Source: Dysidea avara (Eukaryota; Porifera; Demospongiae; Dictyoceratida; Dysideidae). Taken from it: a stretch of 64,000 nt of DNA. The DNA lies in NCBI RefSeq assembly GCF_963678975.1, contig NC_089273.1:1001001-1065000 (forward strand), given 5' to 3'. A program made the translations under genes and the position numbers. The notes beneath the pieces were generated by a model, which made no database searches, was not told the DNA's origin, and saw nothing but the letters and a program-made list of their open reading frames with translations. Of the stretch, positions 46,745-58,375 are shown in pieces (position 1 is the first letter of the stretch; each line of letters opens with the position of its first letter).

Positions 46745-48042
46745 CAGTGTTGGGAGTAATGTGTTACGTAATATTATTACTTTTGTGGTAACTAAGTAAT
46801 ATAATGAAAATATAACTCAAGCTACTTTGCTTACAAATTTAACGCGTTACCTAAGTAATATAGTTACTGTAATGAGTCTGATATTACGTAATATTATTAC
46901 TACAAGCATAGATAATGTATGCGTTCCTAATGGATTGGAAACGCCCGTTAAATTATTTTCCTATCCTAGTTACAGTGCGCCAATACATTGGGGAATTTGT
47001 TGAGTGGCTGTTTGGCTTTCTCTTGCTTGTTTGAAGGCCGGTTCGAAGGTGTGGACATTCCTTTTACATTGTTTATTGTGTTGCGTTGTGTACTGAACAA
47101 GAACACAGCGTGTCTGTGGGTACTGGGAGAAATATTGTTTGCGACAGGTGACAATGGCAGGTAAGCACCAGCTAATAATTCAACAGCAGTACTATTAGCC
47201 AACTTCTCGTCACAGCATTTACACAACCAAAGAAATATGTGATACATTGAAATAAATATTAAGCTACAGTACTGCTCAGCTTGAGCTAAACAATAGCACA
47301 AAGTAGTGCCTGTTTTCTGAAGTTTTATCGAAGCAGTGGAAATATACAGCGAAGCAGTGAATATCTAGCTAGCCTATTACACTCTACCTGATACAAGTGG
47401 TGTAAACAACAGCAAAGAAACAATGCTACACTTTCTGTTTCTTCAGGAAATTTGCACAACCGTTTTGAAACACCATATTTCACCTTTGAACCTGTATTTT
47501 CTTACGCTATTGTTTACTGCTCTCCAGCGTCCCTACCCAGTCCAGCCTCCAATTAGTGTAGGTGGTAACTAACCCAGCTGTAAACAACAAACAATAATTT
47601 GCTGGTTAAAGTACAGTGAAATCTTCCACCTGTCTAGGCCATAAAGTTTGCGCAAAACGAGGATAGCCCATGACTTCACTATGTAAATAATATGGGTGTT
47701 TCCAATCCATGTGACATACATTATCTATGCTACAGAAGTTACTAATCTTGTTAGTAATCCTCTGAGTAACGCCTAGCCACAACGAAGTAACGAAGCCTAC
47801 TGAATGCCGGAAGCTTATTCACCAGCTTCTTACTTATAATCAAGATTTGCACATTGTCCAACAACGTAATCATGTCACGTGATAAAGTGGTAGACAGCTT
47901 AAGGGTGTGGACACAAAGTAATATAATGTGTAATATTATTATAGTTACTTTATTTTATGGGTAATATGTAACTGTAACTAAATAGTTCAGTTGCAAGTAA
48001 TATGTAACTAGTTACTTTTACAAAGTAAATTGCCCAACACTG
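46745..48042. mobile_element. Non-autonomous hAT element with perfect 8-bp duplication (1298 bp)
   Basis: The ends CAGTGTTGGGAGTAATGTGT and TTGCCCAACACTG are the common hAT type, with alternating TTAC/GTAA blocks inside. TGTACGTA flanks both sides (46737-46744 and 48043-48050). No transposase frame is present. The right end is 31 bp from the first possible acceptor of the next RhoGEF exon. Confidence 0.92.
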
Positions 48043-48087
48043 TGTACGTATAATCCAATCTTTATTTTTGTAGGAGATTCAAGACAG

Positions 48088-48102
48088 TTAGATGGCTGGG
48101 AT
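48088..48102 (+). CDS. RhoGEF DH-PH linker micro-exon (acceptor uncertain)
   Basis: LDGWD precedes the donor GTGTGT at 48103, in the frame required by the next exon (GNDLTTYGDV...). If the first AG (48072-48073) is used, the exon starts at 48074 with GAG ATT CAA (EIQ, as PLEKHG relatives have here) but reaches a TAG before LDGW. If the second AG (48086-48087) is used, a 15-nt exon keeps the frame but drops EIQ. A one-base deletion in the assembly or allele would also explain it. Confidence 0.5.
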
Positions 48103-48239
48103 GTGTGTTATTATGTGTGGTGTCAGCATATACACTTTTAATCTGCTGTATGGTAGCTGTAGTTGTGTAATTTAAAATGCACAGTGTAATTACAAATACA
48201 TTATGTAATTTGAAATACACCTATATATTGTTACTATAG

Positions 48240-48283
48240 GGTAATGACCTCACCACATATGGAGACGTAGTGTGTCAGGTACG
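48240..48283 (+). CDS. RhoGEF DH-PH linker exon
   Basis: The acceptor is ttactatag. It reads GNDLTTYGDVVCQVR, the 'DLTTYGELV' strand that starts the PH domain in PLEKHG proteins. The donor at 48284 (GTGTGT), rather than the nearer GTACGG at 48279, is required to keep the next exon in frame. Confidence 0.75.
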
Positions 48284-48336
48284 GTGTGTTGTATTCTAAT
48301 AAATTAGTACATTTACTTTTATTACACGTACTTTGT

Positions 48337-48523
48337 ATAAGCTGGAAAGTTTGGTGGGAGGAAACTTTGGTGATTTTGCCGCGATAGGATTTTGGCGGAA
48401 AAAATAGTTTGACAAATTTGTTGAGCTAATACAGATTTGTATTGGACAGGTGATCTGACGAATTTTAGTTTGACGAAACACTGTTCACTAGCCAAACTCG
48501 CCAAACTTTCCAGCTATATGGAA
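48337..48523. mobile_element. Small MITE with AAGCTGGAAAGTTTGG ends (about 187 bp)
   Basis: The left segment tataagctggaaagtttggt and the right segment gccaaactttccagctata are inverted repeats of about 25 bp. Confidence 0.7.
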
Positions 48524-48790
48524 TACTGTACACATACAAGTATAATGGCTGACAGTAGATGAGGTTGGTAGTCAGACATCTTGTGGTCTTGTCCACCCCC
48601 TTAACGGCTTAGTAAAAATATTCTAATCTGTCATGATAGTATGTGTCTCAGAACCTTCAGGCCTACAATATGTGGTTTTCCTAGCAACGTAAGTGCTATA
48701 TTATCCGCACTTCTTGCTAATGTGACCAAAACAATTCTAAATATCAGTAATACCAAGAGTTCTTAATATAGAATTCTTGGTAATACCATA

Positions 48791-49041
48791 TGTGACTGGG
48801 CCTACGAAAACAGGGCATGTGGGCACATGATTTTTGCCTACTTTTTCAAATTTCCTTGATTAATAACGTTTAATACCTATGTGCTATGGCAATGAAAGTT
48901 TTACCACTTAGTAAGCATTTAATTGGGTTTATAATGCAAGTTACAGAATGCAAATATTCTGTTCCAATACTGAGATATGGCCTGTAGTATGACAGGGTGT
49001 AGTTTGTGCCCACATGCCCTGTTTTCGCAGGCCTGGTCACA
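48791..49041. mobile_element. MITE, TGTGAC-terminal family, copy 6 (251 bp)
   Basis: The ends TGTGACTGGGCCTACGAAAA and CGCAGGCCTGGTCACA form an inverted repeat of about 37 bp. TA flanks both sides (48789-48790 and 49042-49043). It has the same length and interior as the 3335 copy. Confidence 0.9.
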
Positions 49042-50031
49042 TATTTGGTTACACTGACTATGTTATAATGCATAACCATTGTCTTCTGGTCTTAAAGGTA
49101 AGGTTATGCCTTGTAAGCTTTCATCTATCTTGTGTTATGGACACCTACAGTGTACACATATTGTTTGTTATGTCAACAATACTAAATGTTTAGTACCTGC
49201 TGTGATAGAAACCTTACTACTGTATTTGTAAACTAAATATAGTGTGCATATACTCCCTGTATCAGTGTTCAAATACACATCAAGTACTTCATCCCAAGCT
49301 TTAGAATATACTCCATTTAAGACTGCGACACAAATTTCTGTGAGTATATATCTTCCACAAAAACAAAATCTGCTGAAATTTTTGCCTGAAAATTTTTGAA
49401 TACATGCCTGGGTCCATTAAAATACCGGAGTGCTAAAACTAGGCTGTAATTCTAATATACTAAAATATCACTTTTCAGCAGTGAAGTCTTAAATGTAGCA
49501 AGTTCAACATACACTACTAACTGTTTTGGTTACAAAGGTGAGGGAAACGTGATATTACATGAAGCCTGCAATACCCCTAATGGACGATAATGTGATAAAT
49601 ACCAATAATTATACAATTACTACAAACATGTATGTTATGTGTGTGGTGCTAGTGTAGGGGTAATTGTAGTTGAGAAATGTATTGTATTGTGGGAGGTTGT
49701 GTAGTAAGTGATTTAGTTTACAATATCCAAACCAATAACCATATGTGACTCCTCCATTTAAATGTTTGCCTGGCCAAACTGCTGACACAACCGGTAATAC
49801 AAAGGAGTTGAATATGTGTATACTTCTTGTACTGGAGCAAGTCATGTTGTCATGTTTAAATACTTTTTTGATGAACAATTTCTGGTGTTTAAACTACTGT
49901 TATTACAACAAGTAACCTACACAAGTTACAGTATGTGTTATGGGGAAAACTTTACATGTCAAGTGAATACAAATAGTCTAGTACACTAATATTTCATTAC
50001 TGGTTGATCCCTGCTTGTTTGATAAGCTTAA

Positions 50032-50687
50032 CCCTTAAACCCGCATAATCCAGAAAACTGGATTTAAACTTAATAAATATGCATGCTTTGCACAAAGCGC
50101 TGTAACTTTTGAAGCGTCCATCCTATGACAATGCAATTTGTCATTGTACTTGGTGATGTGGCAAGGATTTAAATGATACCTAGGGTTTTACCCTAATGCT
50201 AAATGGCGAAGCCAAAACTAGCTGTGAAAACAATTTTTCGGTAAGGAAATACACACATCCTTTACATACCTTTATAAAATGGTTGATAACTCGATGGTAG
50301 TTGATCCTATTGCCTTGCAACAATTTCTATTCAATTTGTCATGATTTTTTTTATCAGGCCATATATGGCTCATGTGAGTAAACCCACAATTGAAATTAAA
50401 CACGTGGCAAGAATTTAGAAACATGGAGATGCAACTCATTTAGAAACACGGAGATGCAACTCATTTAGAAACACGGAGATGCAACTCTTCGCTGTTCGTC
50501 GCTTCATAACAAGTAAGCTACTCTAGTTACAGTGTTCATTTAACCTTCTAGAAGTAGCCCAGTGAACACAGTTTTAATCTATGTGTATTTGTAGACCATA
50601 AGAATTGAGTTACCCCACCTAGTGTCGCCATGCGTGCCCATATTGTGTAAACACGCATTTCCAAAAAGTTCTCTGCGGGTTTAAGGG
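50032..50687 (+). mobile_element. TTAA-flanked MITE, piggyBac/Kolobok-like, copy 1 (656 bp)
   Basis: TTAA lies on both sides (50028-50031 and 50688-50691). The ends CCCTTAAACCCGCA and TGCGGGTTTAAGGG are perfect inverted repeats. The left end also has an ATCCAGAAAACTGGAT palindrome. Inside is a 25-bp unit (atttagaaacacggagatgc plus aactc) three times at 50415-50489. No transposase. Confidence 0.88.
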
Positions 50688-50964
50688 TTAAAACTTGGCT
50701 AGTTAGTGTGGGAGATGATGGATATGTGAAATGAAAATAGTACAAACACCTTTCAACTTCACTTTCACAGTTCCTACGGTAAACTACTCTAATGGGACAG
50801 TCACTGTTGAAGCTGTGTTATTGTCATAAAAACTACATTATTATTTGTACATATTTGATGTATTTAACATTTATTTCCAGTATTTAACATGTATTTGCAG
50901 TATTTAACATGTATTTCCAGTATTTAACATGTATTTCACATACAGTTAACATATTTCACTACAG

Positions 50965-51097
50965 GACACGTTTCGGTGGCAAGCCAGTCAATACTAGTAT
51001 CGGGCTGACAACAGAGAGACACTTAATCCTCTTCCAGAGGTTACTGTTAATGACTAAGAAGAAGGAAGATCATTTTGTATACAAACAACACATTAAT
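50965..51097 (+). CDS. RhoGEF PH-domain exon 1
   Basis: The acceptor is ttcactacag, entering in phase 2, and the donor is GTATGT. It reads TRFGGKPVNTSIGLTTERHL, then ILFQRLLLMTKKKEDHFVYK and QHIN. 'ERxLILFxxLLLxTKKK' is the PH strand beta-3/beta-4 pattern of PLEKHG and related GEFs. The PH domain probably orients the DH domain at membranes. Confidence 0.9.
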
Positions 51098-52252
51098 GTA
51101 TGTAACTGTGTCTGTCCGTCTGTGTGTAGAACTGAACGATTTTGGCAGTCAATTGATTGTCATGATAGCTATTAACAATCGTGAACTTGATCATTCATGT
51201 TATCCATATCTGTGCTTAGTTAAAATATGGACAACAAAAGCAAACACAATAGCGTTGAAGTTCAGAAAACTGTAAAAGACTAGTAACTTGAATGTGGACA
51301 GCAAAGATAACAACTGTAATACTGACACATAACAATTTGTAGTGCTTGAAAAGCAGATATGTGATTTGACGTAATCGGAGTATTCATGTGTTGTATATGT
51401 GTAGTAATAACTGCTAGTATCTATCGTGATATTATCGTTATCATGATATGAAAGTTACTATCAAATCGTGATAGTGACAGTGATACTATCGCTCAGCTCT
51501 ATCTGTGTATTATTATGGTACAGAAGTGTTCACGTACAGTCAGCTGGTTGTTATGAATATCACTAAGGTGTTAATCTGTTTATCTCTTGACCTTTGCTGA
51601 CATTATTGTAGTGTCCCATATCTTTTGTACTGTTAGTGTTGAGTTGTACTGTGTCTATGGTGATGACATAATTAGGGAGTATTGTGTCTTCTGTGTACAC
51701 CGTCTGTGTAGTGATGTGTTGTGGGTCGAGGGGTACCTTTGTTTTGTCATAAGTGTAATGATGTGTCGTATGATTGATAACTGGTTTAATTATAACAAAT
51801 TGATGGACATTGATTATTGTACCTTGCTGACAGTTTCATAATGTAGTATTACTGTAGTTATCTGTTACATGTTGTCATGACGATTATTGGCAGAGTTTCA
51901 ATTTGATGGATATGCCAATTAAATTGCTAGCCAAGTGGACCAATAATGGTCCCTGTATTATCCAAAATTGTTAGGCTCTAAGTGCATTCAGATAATCAAA
52001 AAGTTTGGATATACTCTAATAGAATTGACATGTCAGACAAATACTCTAATAGAACAGTCATATTTATTGTTCAGATAGCAGAAAGTTCAGCTAATTGATA
52101 TACCACTCTGTGGTATTGCTTGCATTATATAGGTGTGTGTGTCTGTCTGTCTGTCTGTGTGGGTGGGTGGGTGTGTGGGTGAATGTGTGTTTGTTTGTGT
52201 GTGTGTGTTGTATTACCAGTGTATGTGGTACATATGTTATATTGTCTTGTAG
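51098..52252 (+). other. Intron between PH exons
   Basis: This holds two dispersed CTCTAATAGA motifs (about 52011 and 52037) and a GT/CTGT-rich tract at 52132-52210. No element ends were identified. Confidence 0.5.
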
Positions 52253-52334
52253 ATTGAAGATAAACTAGTGCTAGGGTTTCATTCCCAGATATTCGACATG
52301 CTGGACATCCACTACCAGGATGTTCACATTTCAG
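52253..52334 (+). CDS. RhoGEF PH-domain exon 2
   Basis: The acceptor is attgtcttgtag and the donor GTGAGC, phase 1. It codes IEDKLVLGFHSQIFDMLDIH and then YQDVHIS. The remaining PH and C-terminal exons were not found in the last 11.7 kb, half of which is the TGTGACC element that begins 18 bp after this exon's donor. Confidence 0.85.
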
Positions 52335-55300
52335 GTGAGCTCATTGTTATATGTGACCTGGTCTGACAAAATCGGTCTTATTGCCCAAATTTCACAAACG
52401 CATTTTTTAGCTCTATACTGTTTAATACAATGTACAGTACCTGTATACGAAGTTTGAGCATCTTCCTGTATTCCAATCTCTTGTTAACCACGAAAAACAA
52501 AATCACCCATTTCATGTAAACATTGAAAACATTAATTCTTACTAATTTCCGTTTACCATCGAATACTTCATGTCAACAAATCGAGACAAATCTTATGTTC
52601 TGTGTATTTGTTTATCACTAATAATTTATCACATTCGTACACGAGGAGATGGAGAAGTTGTTGTTTCATATCAGATGCACCATGGTCATTGTAATATGTC
52701 ATGAAGAAATTGATCGGGAAAAAATATTTGTAACAAAATGCTTTTTTTTGCTTTCTGCATATGTGGTTAATTGGTGTGAAGTACTGTCATAAGATTTGTC
52801 AGTACCGTTTGATATCCACTTTGTGCTTGCGACCATTGCTTGTAAGTCTCTATATTAATTGTAGTTGTTGTTGTTAGCGCAAGTTGCCGATTATCAAACT
52901 ACATATTATTGAACTTGACATTCTATAAGCAAGCTAGACAACAGATAAAGGCTAACTAAAAACTTATTCAGCTGTAGTAGCCAACAGTACAATATTTACA
53001 GTAGTAGTTTCTATTGGTAAGGCTCTAGTGGATATGCAGTGGTGCAAAGCAAACAAATTTACATTTAATTTAAGGTGGTGGTTACCTGACAATTTGCGGT
53101 TTAAAGGATATTTTTAAACTTAGTAATGAGCACATTAAACGGACTACACTAAAGTAAACAACACCACATTGTACTCTTCCTCTATCTACAAGCTGATTTT
53201 TATCATCACGTATTGAACGGTGATGTTATAAAATTGATTGTAAAAGCACGTAAAATACTATTGGCGTCAGTTTATTTCTATGCCAGGCTGAAACATGACT
53301 GTGGGGCTTAAAAAGTGTTTTGGCCATGTACTGCAAAAAGGGACCTAAAACCTGCTGGCGTGGACAGGCAGTACAAATGTCTTTGTGGCCCTGCTACAAA
53401 TACCACTTGCCTAATACAAAGGTCTTTCTCACTAGTATACAAGATGCAGTAAGTTGTATCAAGACTCCATACTAATACTCTGGAATACCATACTAAAACC
53501 ACAAGTGACATATGCCACCAAAGTGTGAAGTACCCGAAACCCTTCAAACAAAGATTCTAAACTACTTTACTTACTTTATTGAATGTCTTCTTTACAATAT
53601 TCACAAAGCAGAGCTACGTAATTTCTTTTTATTACAAGGCCATAGACCTTAGCACACATATTTTTTTAATCAAACCAGCAAGCCTGGAGTTATGAGCAAA
53701 ACAGTAGCACCTATAAGAACACATAGTTTTAGTGTATACCTGAATAACTCACGATGGTGTATTCAGCCTCCATACAATTTCTGTCACAGATTGTTATGTG
53801 GTAGTTGGGTATCCCATAGAAACCTCAAAGTGACAGGGTTAATTCCCAGTAAGTAATTCATTGGAATGTGTGAACTGTTCGAAAAAATTGGTCATTGAGT
53901 GGAGTACTGCTGTTCAATAATATGTACCAGTGTTTAAGAAGTGGGAAATGATAGGCTTTGTGATAGCTCATGGTGTGCTGATGTAAAGAGACCAAAGACT
54001 ATTGCATAGTCTAAACTGGAAGTTTGTGTGCTGTTGTGTTGAGGGATTATAAGTGCTTGTTGAAATGTGATAAATGGTGACTTACTAAGGGAAGTAGAAA
54101 GTACAGAGGAAAGGCTTGGCTGTGAATATTGTTTGGTTTCATTTAATGTACAGATATATAGGTTAGGTTCATTATGTCATAGCAAACACCTTATATAGGC
54201 ATAACCTTCCTTGTACACCCTCCTGTGTCGAGCTGATAAACCAGCGTAATACAATGAATGTATAGTTTTATCATAGTTTTAAATAGCTTGTGGATATACA
54301 CTGTCCTGCTTATCAGCAGGACAAAATTCTCTTATTTTGTCATACAAATATTTTTGTTGTTCAGCTGAAAGCCCCATAGGGACTACCACATCAGGGAGGT
54401 CATGAGCTGATGGTGCCCAGGAAGTGTTTCTCAATAGATTAATCTTCCGTTCTGACCCTGATCCCACTGACTTCACAAACACAGCACCAGGTGAGCTGGA
54501 AACAAATCTGAAGTGGTGCATCTGAGTGATGCCCTTCAGTGCTGTTTTGATGGTTTTCTCATCAAAGTAATTGCTCCAATTATAGGTGTTCACAAGGGTG
54601 CTTCCATCAAGTGACCCAACCAGCTGTGGAACGTTGACCAAAGAGGAGTGACTAACACAGTTAGCAATATCATCCAGGTCTCCAATTGTGGTTCAACGAA
54701 AACTTTGCTTCGCAACAGTCATGTGCAAATTTTGTGTGCCCGACTGGTAAGAAAGAGATCTTCACTTCCTCGTACAATCCGGTAAGGATCCACCACATTA
54801 AATAGTACATCATGAATCTCTTTTATTTTGACCCGTACAGTTATCAGCATGGAGGTGTACTGAACTCTCCCCAAGTCCATGCAGTTCAAAAAAATTGTGT
54901 AACGTCATGGATGTACTTGAATTTGCTCCTTTCCCCACATTAAAAGCCTCACCAATCAAGTATGTTACCAGGTAAATGTGTATAATTTAGCTACCACATT
55001 ATTACACCCGCACCTGTTGGGGTATTGCCTCGCAGCACACACCAAATATTCCATATTTGCGTGGAGTTAAAAAGTAAATTTTTGCCCAGGCTGGAATGGG
55101 TCACTGGATAGTGGACCTAATACAATAAAGTCTCACACACTTAGCTGTGTTACAACATATTTTAATGTACTTGTTGTGCCATGTCAAAACTGTAATGTAC
55201 AGTTATCTGATGACTCTGAGGTGGTGAATAAGATGATGGCAGTGGGGGATTGAACAAATCTGCTGTGGTAAAAGCAGCCTTCAGCATTTCCCTGCTGGAC

Positions 55301-55468
55301 TTGCAGACATTCCGGTAAAGGGACCTCTCCAGTGTAACTGTCTCCAAGTGATTCTTGGCATCATCAATTGTCTACATAAGGTGATCATTAAATAAAGTAC
55401 ACAACTACACTAATACAGCTATAGGGTAATAGAAGTTTAATGTGAATGCACACAATTGTAGTGTATGC

Positions 55469-55600
55469 AATGAAACCTCTGTAATCCGATATCTCTCTAA
55501 TCCAGAATACTCTGCAATCTTACACATTTCGCTGTGTAGAATATATATAATCACTTAGCTAGCTCATTTTTATGAGTGTTATGTTACAGAGGCTTCACTG
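55469..55600. mobile_element. Short pogo-like MITE (about 130 bp)
   Basis: The ends CAATGAAACCTCTGTAA and TTACAGAGGCTTCACTG form an inverted repeat of 17 bp. It is nested in the 5.7 kb element, between exons of its gene. Confidence 0.65.
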
Positions 55601-56055
55601 TAGTGTATAAATATACCTTCTGCTTTTGTCAATCAGAAGTATTTGCCATTTTCATAATAGCCATACTATTCTGTTGGCAGGTCCAGCTGAGATCCGTTCG
55701 TGGTTTCCCTATGACAATATGCAGCAGCTGTGTTTGCCAGTATCTACAGATTGTTCTGTAAGATACTGGCTGTATAATATTGGTCACTCTTCTGGTATGG
55801 CAACAGGCAACGTAGAGGTCCCATATTATCTACACACACTAGAAGGTATGCAGTGTGATTATTAATAAGTATGAATTAAATGTTTTAATGGAACAAGTTT
55901 TTTTCATATTGTGATGTCTACTGAATTTTTTTTCTATTCCTTGTTGATACCAAGAGGCTGATAAATTATAATTTTAAACCAAAATTACTGAAGAGTACTG
56001 GTATACTAATTTCTGTTCTACTATGGTTTGGTATCCTAATTATCACTGTACTGTC

Positions 56056-56652
56056 TACCGTATTTCTATATTTATAAACCGTAAAAAATATTTTGTCGAA
56101 ACTAGCATCTGACGAAAATTTATTACGCGAAAATTTTTTATTAACTTAATATTTGAGAAGTTGAATGAATTCGGTTAACTGCTTTCTGGCCACCTGGATC
56201 GAGGTTGCTGCGGTCTTTTAAAAATAAAGGCCTCCCTCATCCTAGGAGAGAAGGGAGCTGTCCGGTCTATTTCGCCGCACATTGGTAATGATATCTGATT
56301 CCATGATAGACAACTACTACAGGACACATTAAATTGAGTATATATGCACAAATATGCAAGTTGATGAAATGAGCTTCTAGCTACAGTCATTTCACTCCAG
56401 TCCGTTACTTTACCTGTGACAGACAACTTCTGAATCTGGAGTGCAGCCTCCATGGAACGGAGATGCCACAATTCAGTTTTGCTGCTTGTCATTCTGCTTC
56501 TCCTGTATACAAAAAAGGCCGTATAGAATTAATAAGTTACGTAATTCATTGTTAAAAATTTTTTATCGCTTGAGGACACAGGTGAAAAAATTTTAACATG
56601 AAAATTTAACTCGTGAAAATTTCTCGCAGCTTATATTTATAGAAATACGGTA
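56056..56652. mobile_element. MITE with TACCGTATTTCTAT ends (597 bp)
   Basis: TACCGTATTTCTATATTTAT on the left and its reverse complement (ATATTTATAGAAATACGGTA) on the right. It contains a short minus-strand frame MTSSKTELWHLRSMEAALQI leading to a donor (CACAG|GTAAAG), probably a captured exon. It is nested in an intron of the DDE-like gene. Confidence 0.8.
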
Positions 56653-58263
56653 AGTGGAAGTTTGGAAATCTGGATAATATTTGGGCCATTTATTATAATT
56701 TTTTACCAATGATATTTGTTTGTACTTACCTTCTTAGTGTCAGATGATGGAATAACTGTGACGTCGTCTTGCTTGAACCCAGGGATGCAGCCAGGCAGGA
56801 GGATGACATTCAGTTTTTGACAAACTGAAGAATCCTACCCAAAGTAAGGGCATGCTTGGGGTGATTGCCAGTATTGCCATGTTCCTGTGGGGTTAAGCCA
56901 TTGTCCAAAAACTGGTTTTTCATCACATGTATTTTGTACTCGTCAACCTCATGCAGGAAAGTGAAAGTGTTCCTGCATATGTGGTAGCCTTAGTGTATAT
57001 ATTCAATTGTTGTCCTTTGACGTTTTGCAGGTTTGTGACCACTTTGAACTACTACATCATCTTCGTCATCACACACAGTAGCAGCTACTCCTAACAGCAA
57101 CATATTCAGCTTATCTCATGACAAGATAAAAGTCTGTGTTTGGGTGTCAATAAAGTAGTCCCTTGGAAACAATGTACTACAAGGATTCCCATCTGCCAAG
57201 GTACATATCATCTAACAATTTGTCACACTTGGACACTTCTGATGCTAGCTCACGTTCCCATTTCTTTTGTCTAGCAATGAAGGCTTTGGAGGTGGCTGTT
57301 GGTGTGGATGAGGTAGCAGCAGGTATCAGTGTTGTGTGAGCAATGTCAGGTGAAGCAGTGCTAGATGAGGGCAACGATGACTCCATGTTGTCAAAGGGAT
57401 CTGGCAATACCGGTAATTCAAACATAGCTGTAAATTTAGTTGTTATCAATGTACTCCTGTAATTACATAGATTTTACCTTCATCTGGCCGGAAAGTCATC
57501 ACAAGGCTCATCTAAGAGAGAATGGAAAAAAAAATTATGTATTTTTTTTTTTTAATTCACTGTATGCATGTATCACTGACTTGATCATAGCATTCTGTTA
57601 ATTCTTGCTGCCCTGAAATAAGTTCATGTTGTAACATTGTATTTAAAGTATTGCTTTTTTACCTTCCTTCCTGTGGTCGCATTCATCACATTCGTCATCG
57701 ATAGGGCCTTCAATAAAGTGGTCAGTAATAAGCGCCTCCATGGCACTTCCGTTACAACCGTCAGAATAATAAGTCGCTCCTTCATCTGTAAGGAAGTTAA
57801 GAGCAGAACGAACTTTCTTGGCACTGGATATAGCGCGCGTTTAGAAGAAAGCCTGCAGCTGTTATAAATGGGATGATTTGTCCAGCTCCGTGTATGAAGT
57901 TACAGGGGTGTAAGGAAGGCGTCATATCTCACCTTTCGAGTATCGAATAATGCTGAAACTTCACAAGACGATGTGGAAAGGGTATGTTAATATGTTATTC
58001 TCAATTTACCCTATAAAACTTTGTTTTGCCCGTACTGAAAATTCTCTGCTTTCGGCGATAAAACCGATTTTGTCAGACCGGGTCACATAATAGCTAGTGT
58101 GTCTATGAAGTGTGTGTAGTGGTGACCTTTACTGCTAACAGAATGTTGTAGTGTTTATACCAAGGGCCCGGCAATTGGTTTATACACTGTATGGGTACAA
58201 TACAAACTCTTTTATTGGTAGGGATGTGCCGATTTTACCAGCAAATGTTTTGGTAATACCGGC

Positions 58264-58373
58264 AATTTCAGTTCCGTTTGAAAATTATACTGTTTGCGTG
58301 ATGACGTCAACCGGTTCAAAACAACGTGATTACATCATCACGCAAAATGCCTGTTTTCAAATGGAACTGAAAT
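58264..58373. repeat. Imperfect hairpin of about 110 bp
   Basis: The arms aatttcagttccgtttgaaa and ttttcaaatggaactgaaat, with inner arms tttgcgtgatgacgtca and a catcatcacgcaaa segment. It is adjacent to the next element. Confidence 0.7.
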
Positions 58374-58375
58374 CC

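Larger units (their letters stand above)
54279..57720 (-). pseudogene. DDE-like transposase, multi-exon, several frameshifts
   Basis: Read on the minus strand. ATG at about 57710 starts MEALITDHFIEGPIDDECDE with an acidic Cys pair. A small exon follows at about 57613, then 57514, then one with MFELPVLPDPFDNMESS (57425-57180) continuing in another frame as CSTLFPRDYFID. About 56970-56745 has TFTFLHEVDEYKIH, NGLTPQEHGNTGN and GFKQDDVTVIPSSDTKK. About 55350-55165 has RNVCKSSREMLKAAF and HYSFDMAQQVH. About 55110-55018 has SDPFQPG and YGIFGVCCEAIPQQ. About 54960-54640 has HLHADNCTGQNK and SFLPVGHTKFAHD. 54641-54279 closes with MHHFRFVSSSPGAVF and YLYDKIREFCPADKQD. The order agrees with a transposon-linked, mostly unnamed protein family I recall from fish and cnidarian genomes. 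Asp in DNC and in the FD/HD contexts are the likely acidic catalytic residues, which is inference. At least four frameshifts or stops are visible. Confidence 0.75.
52352..58087 (-). mobile_element. TGTGACC-terminal transposon with DDE-like transposase gene (5.7 kb)
   Basis: The left end TGTGACCTGGTCTGACAAAA and the reverse complement of the right end TGTGACCCGGTCTGACAAAA continue to TCGGT: 25 bp with one mismatch. TA flanks both sides (52350-52351 and 58088-58089). On the minus strand it carries a multi-exon gene (about 57720 to 54279), now broken. Other elements are nested inside at 55469-55600 and 56056-56652. It is the only coding member of the TGTGAC group in the window and sits in an intron of the RhoGEF on the opposite strand. 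Confidence 0.88.

Noticed and set aside
54279..54641. Host gene exon inside the RhoGEF intron
   Set aside because: It belongs to the transposase of the surrounding TGTGACC element, with neighbouring decayed exons in the same order as the family.
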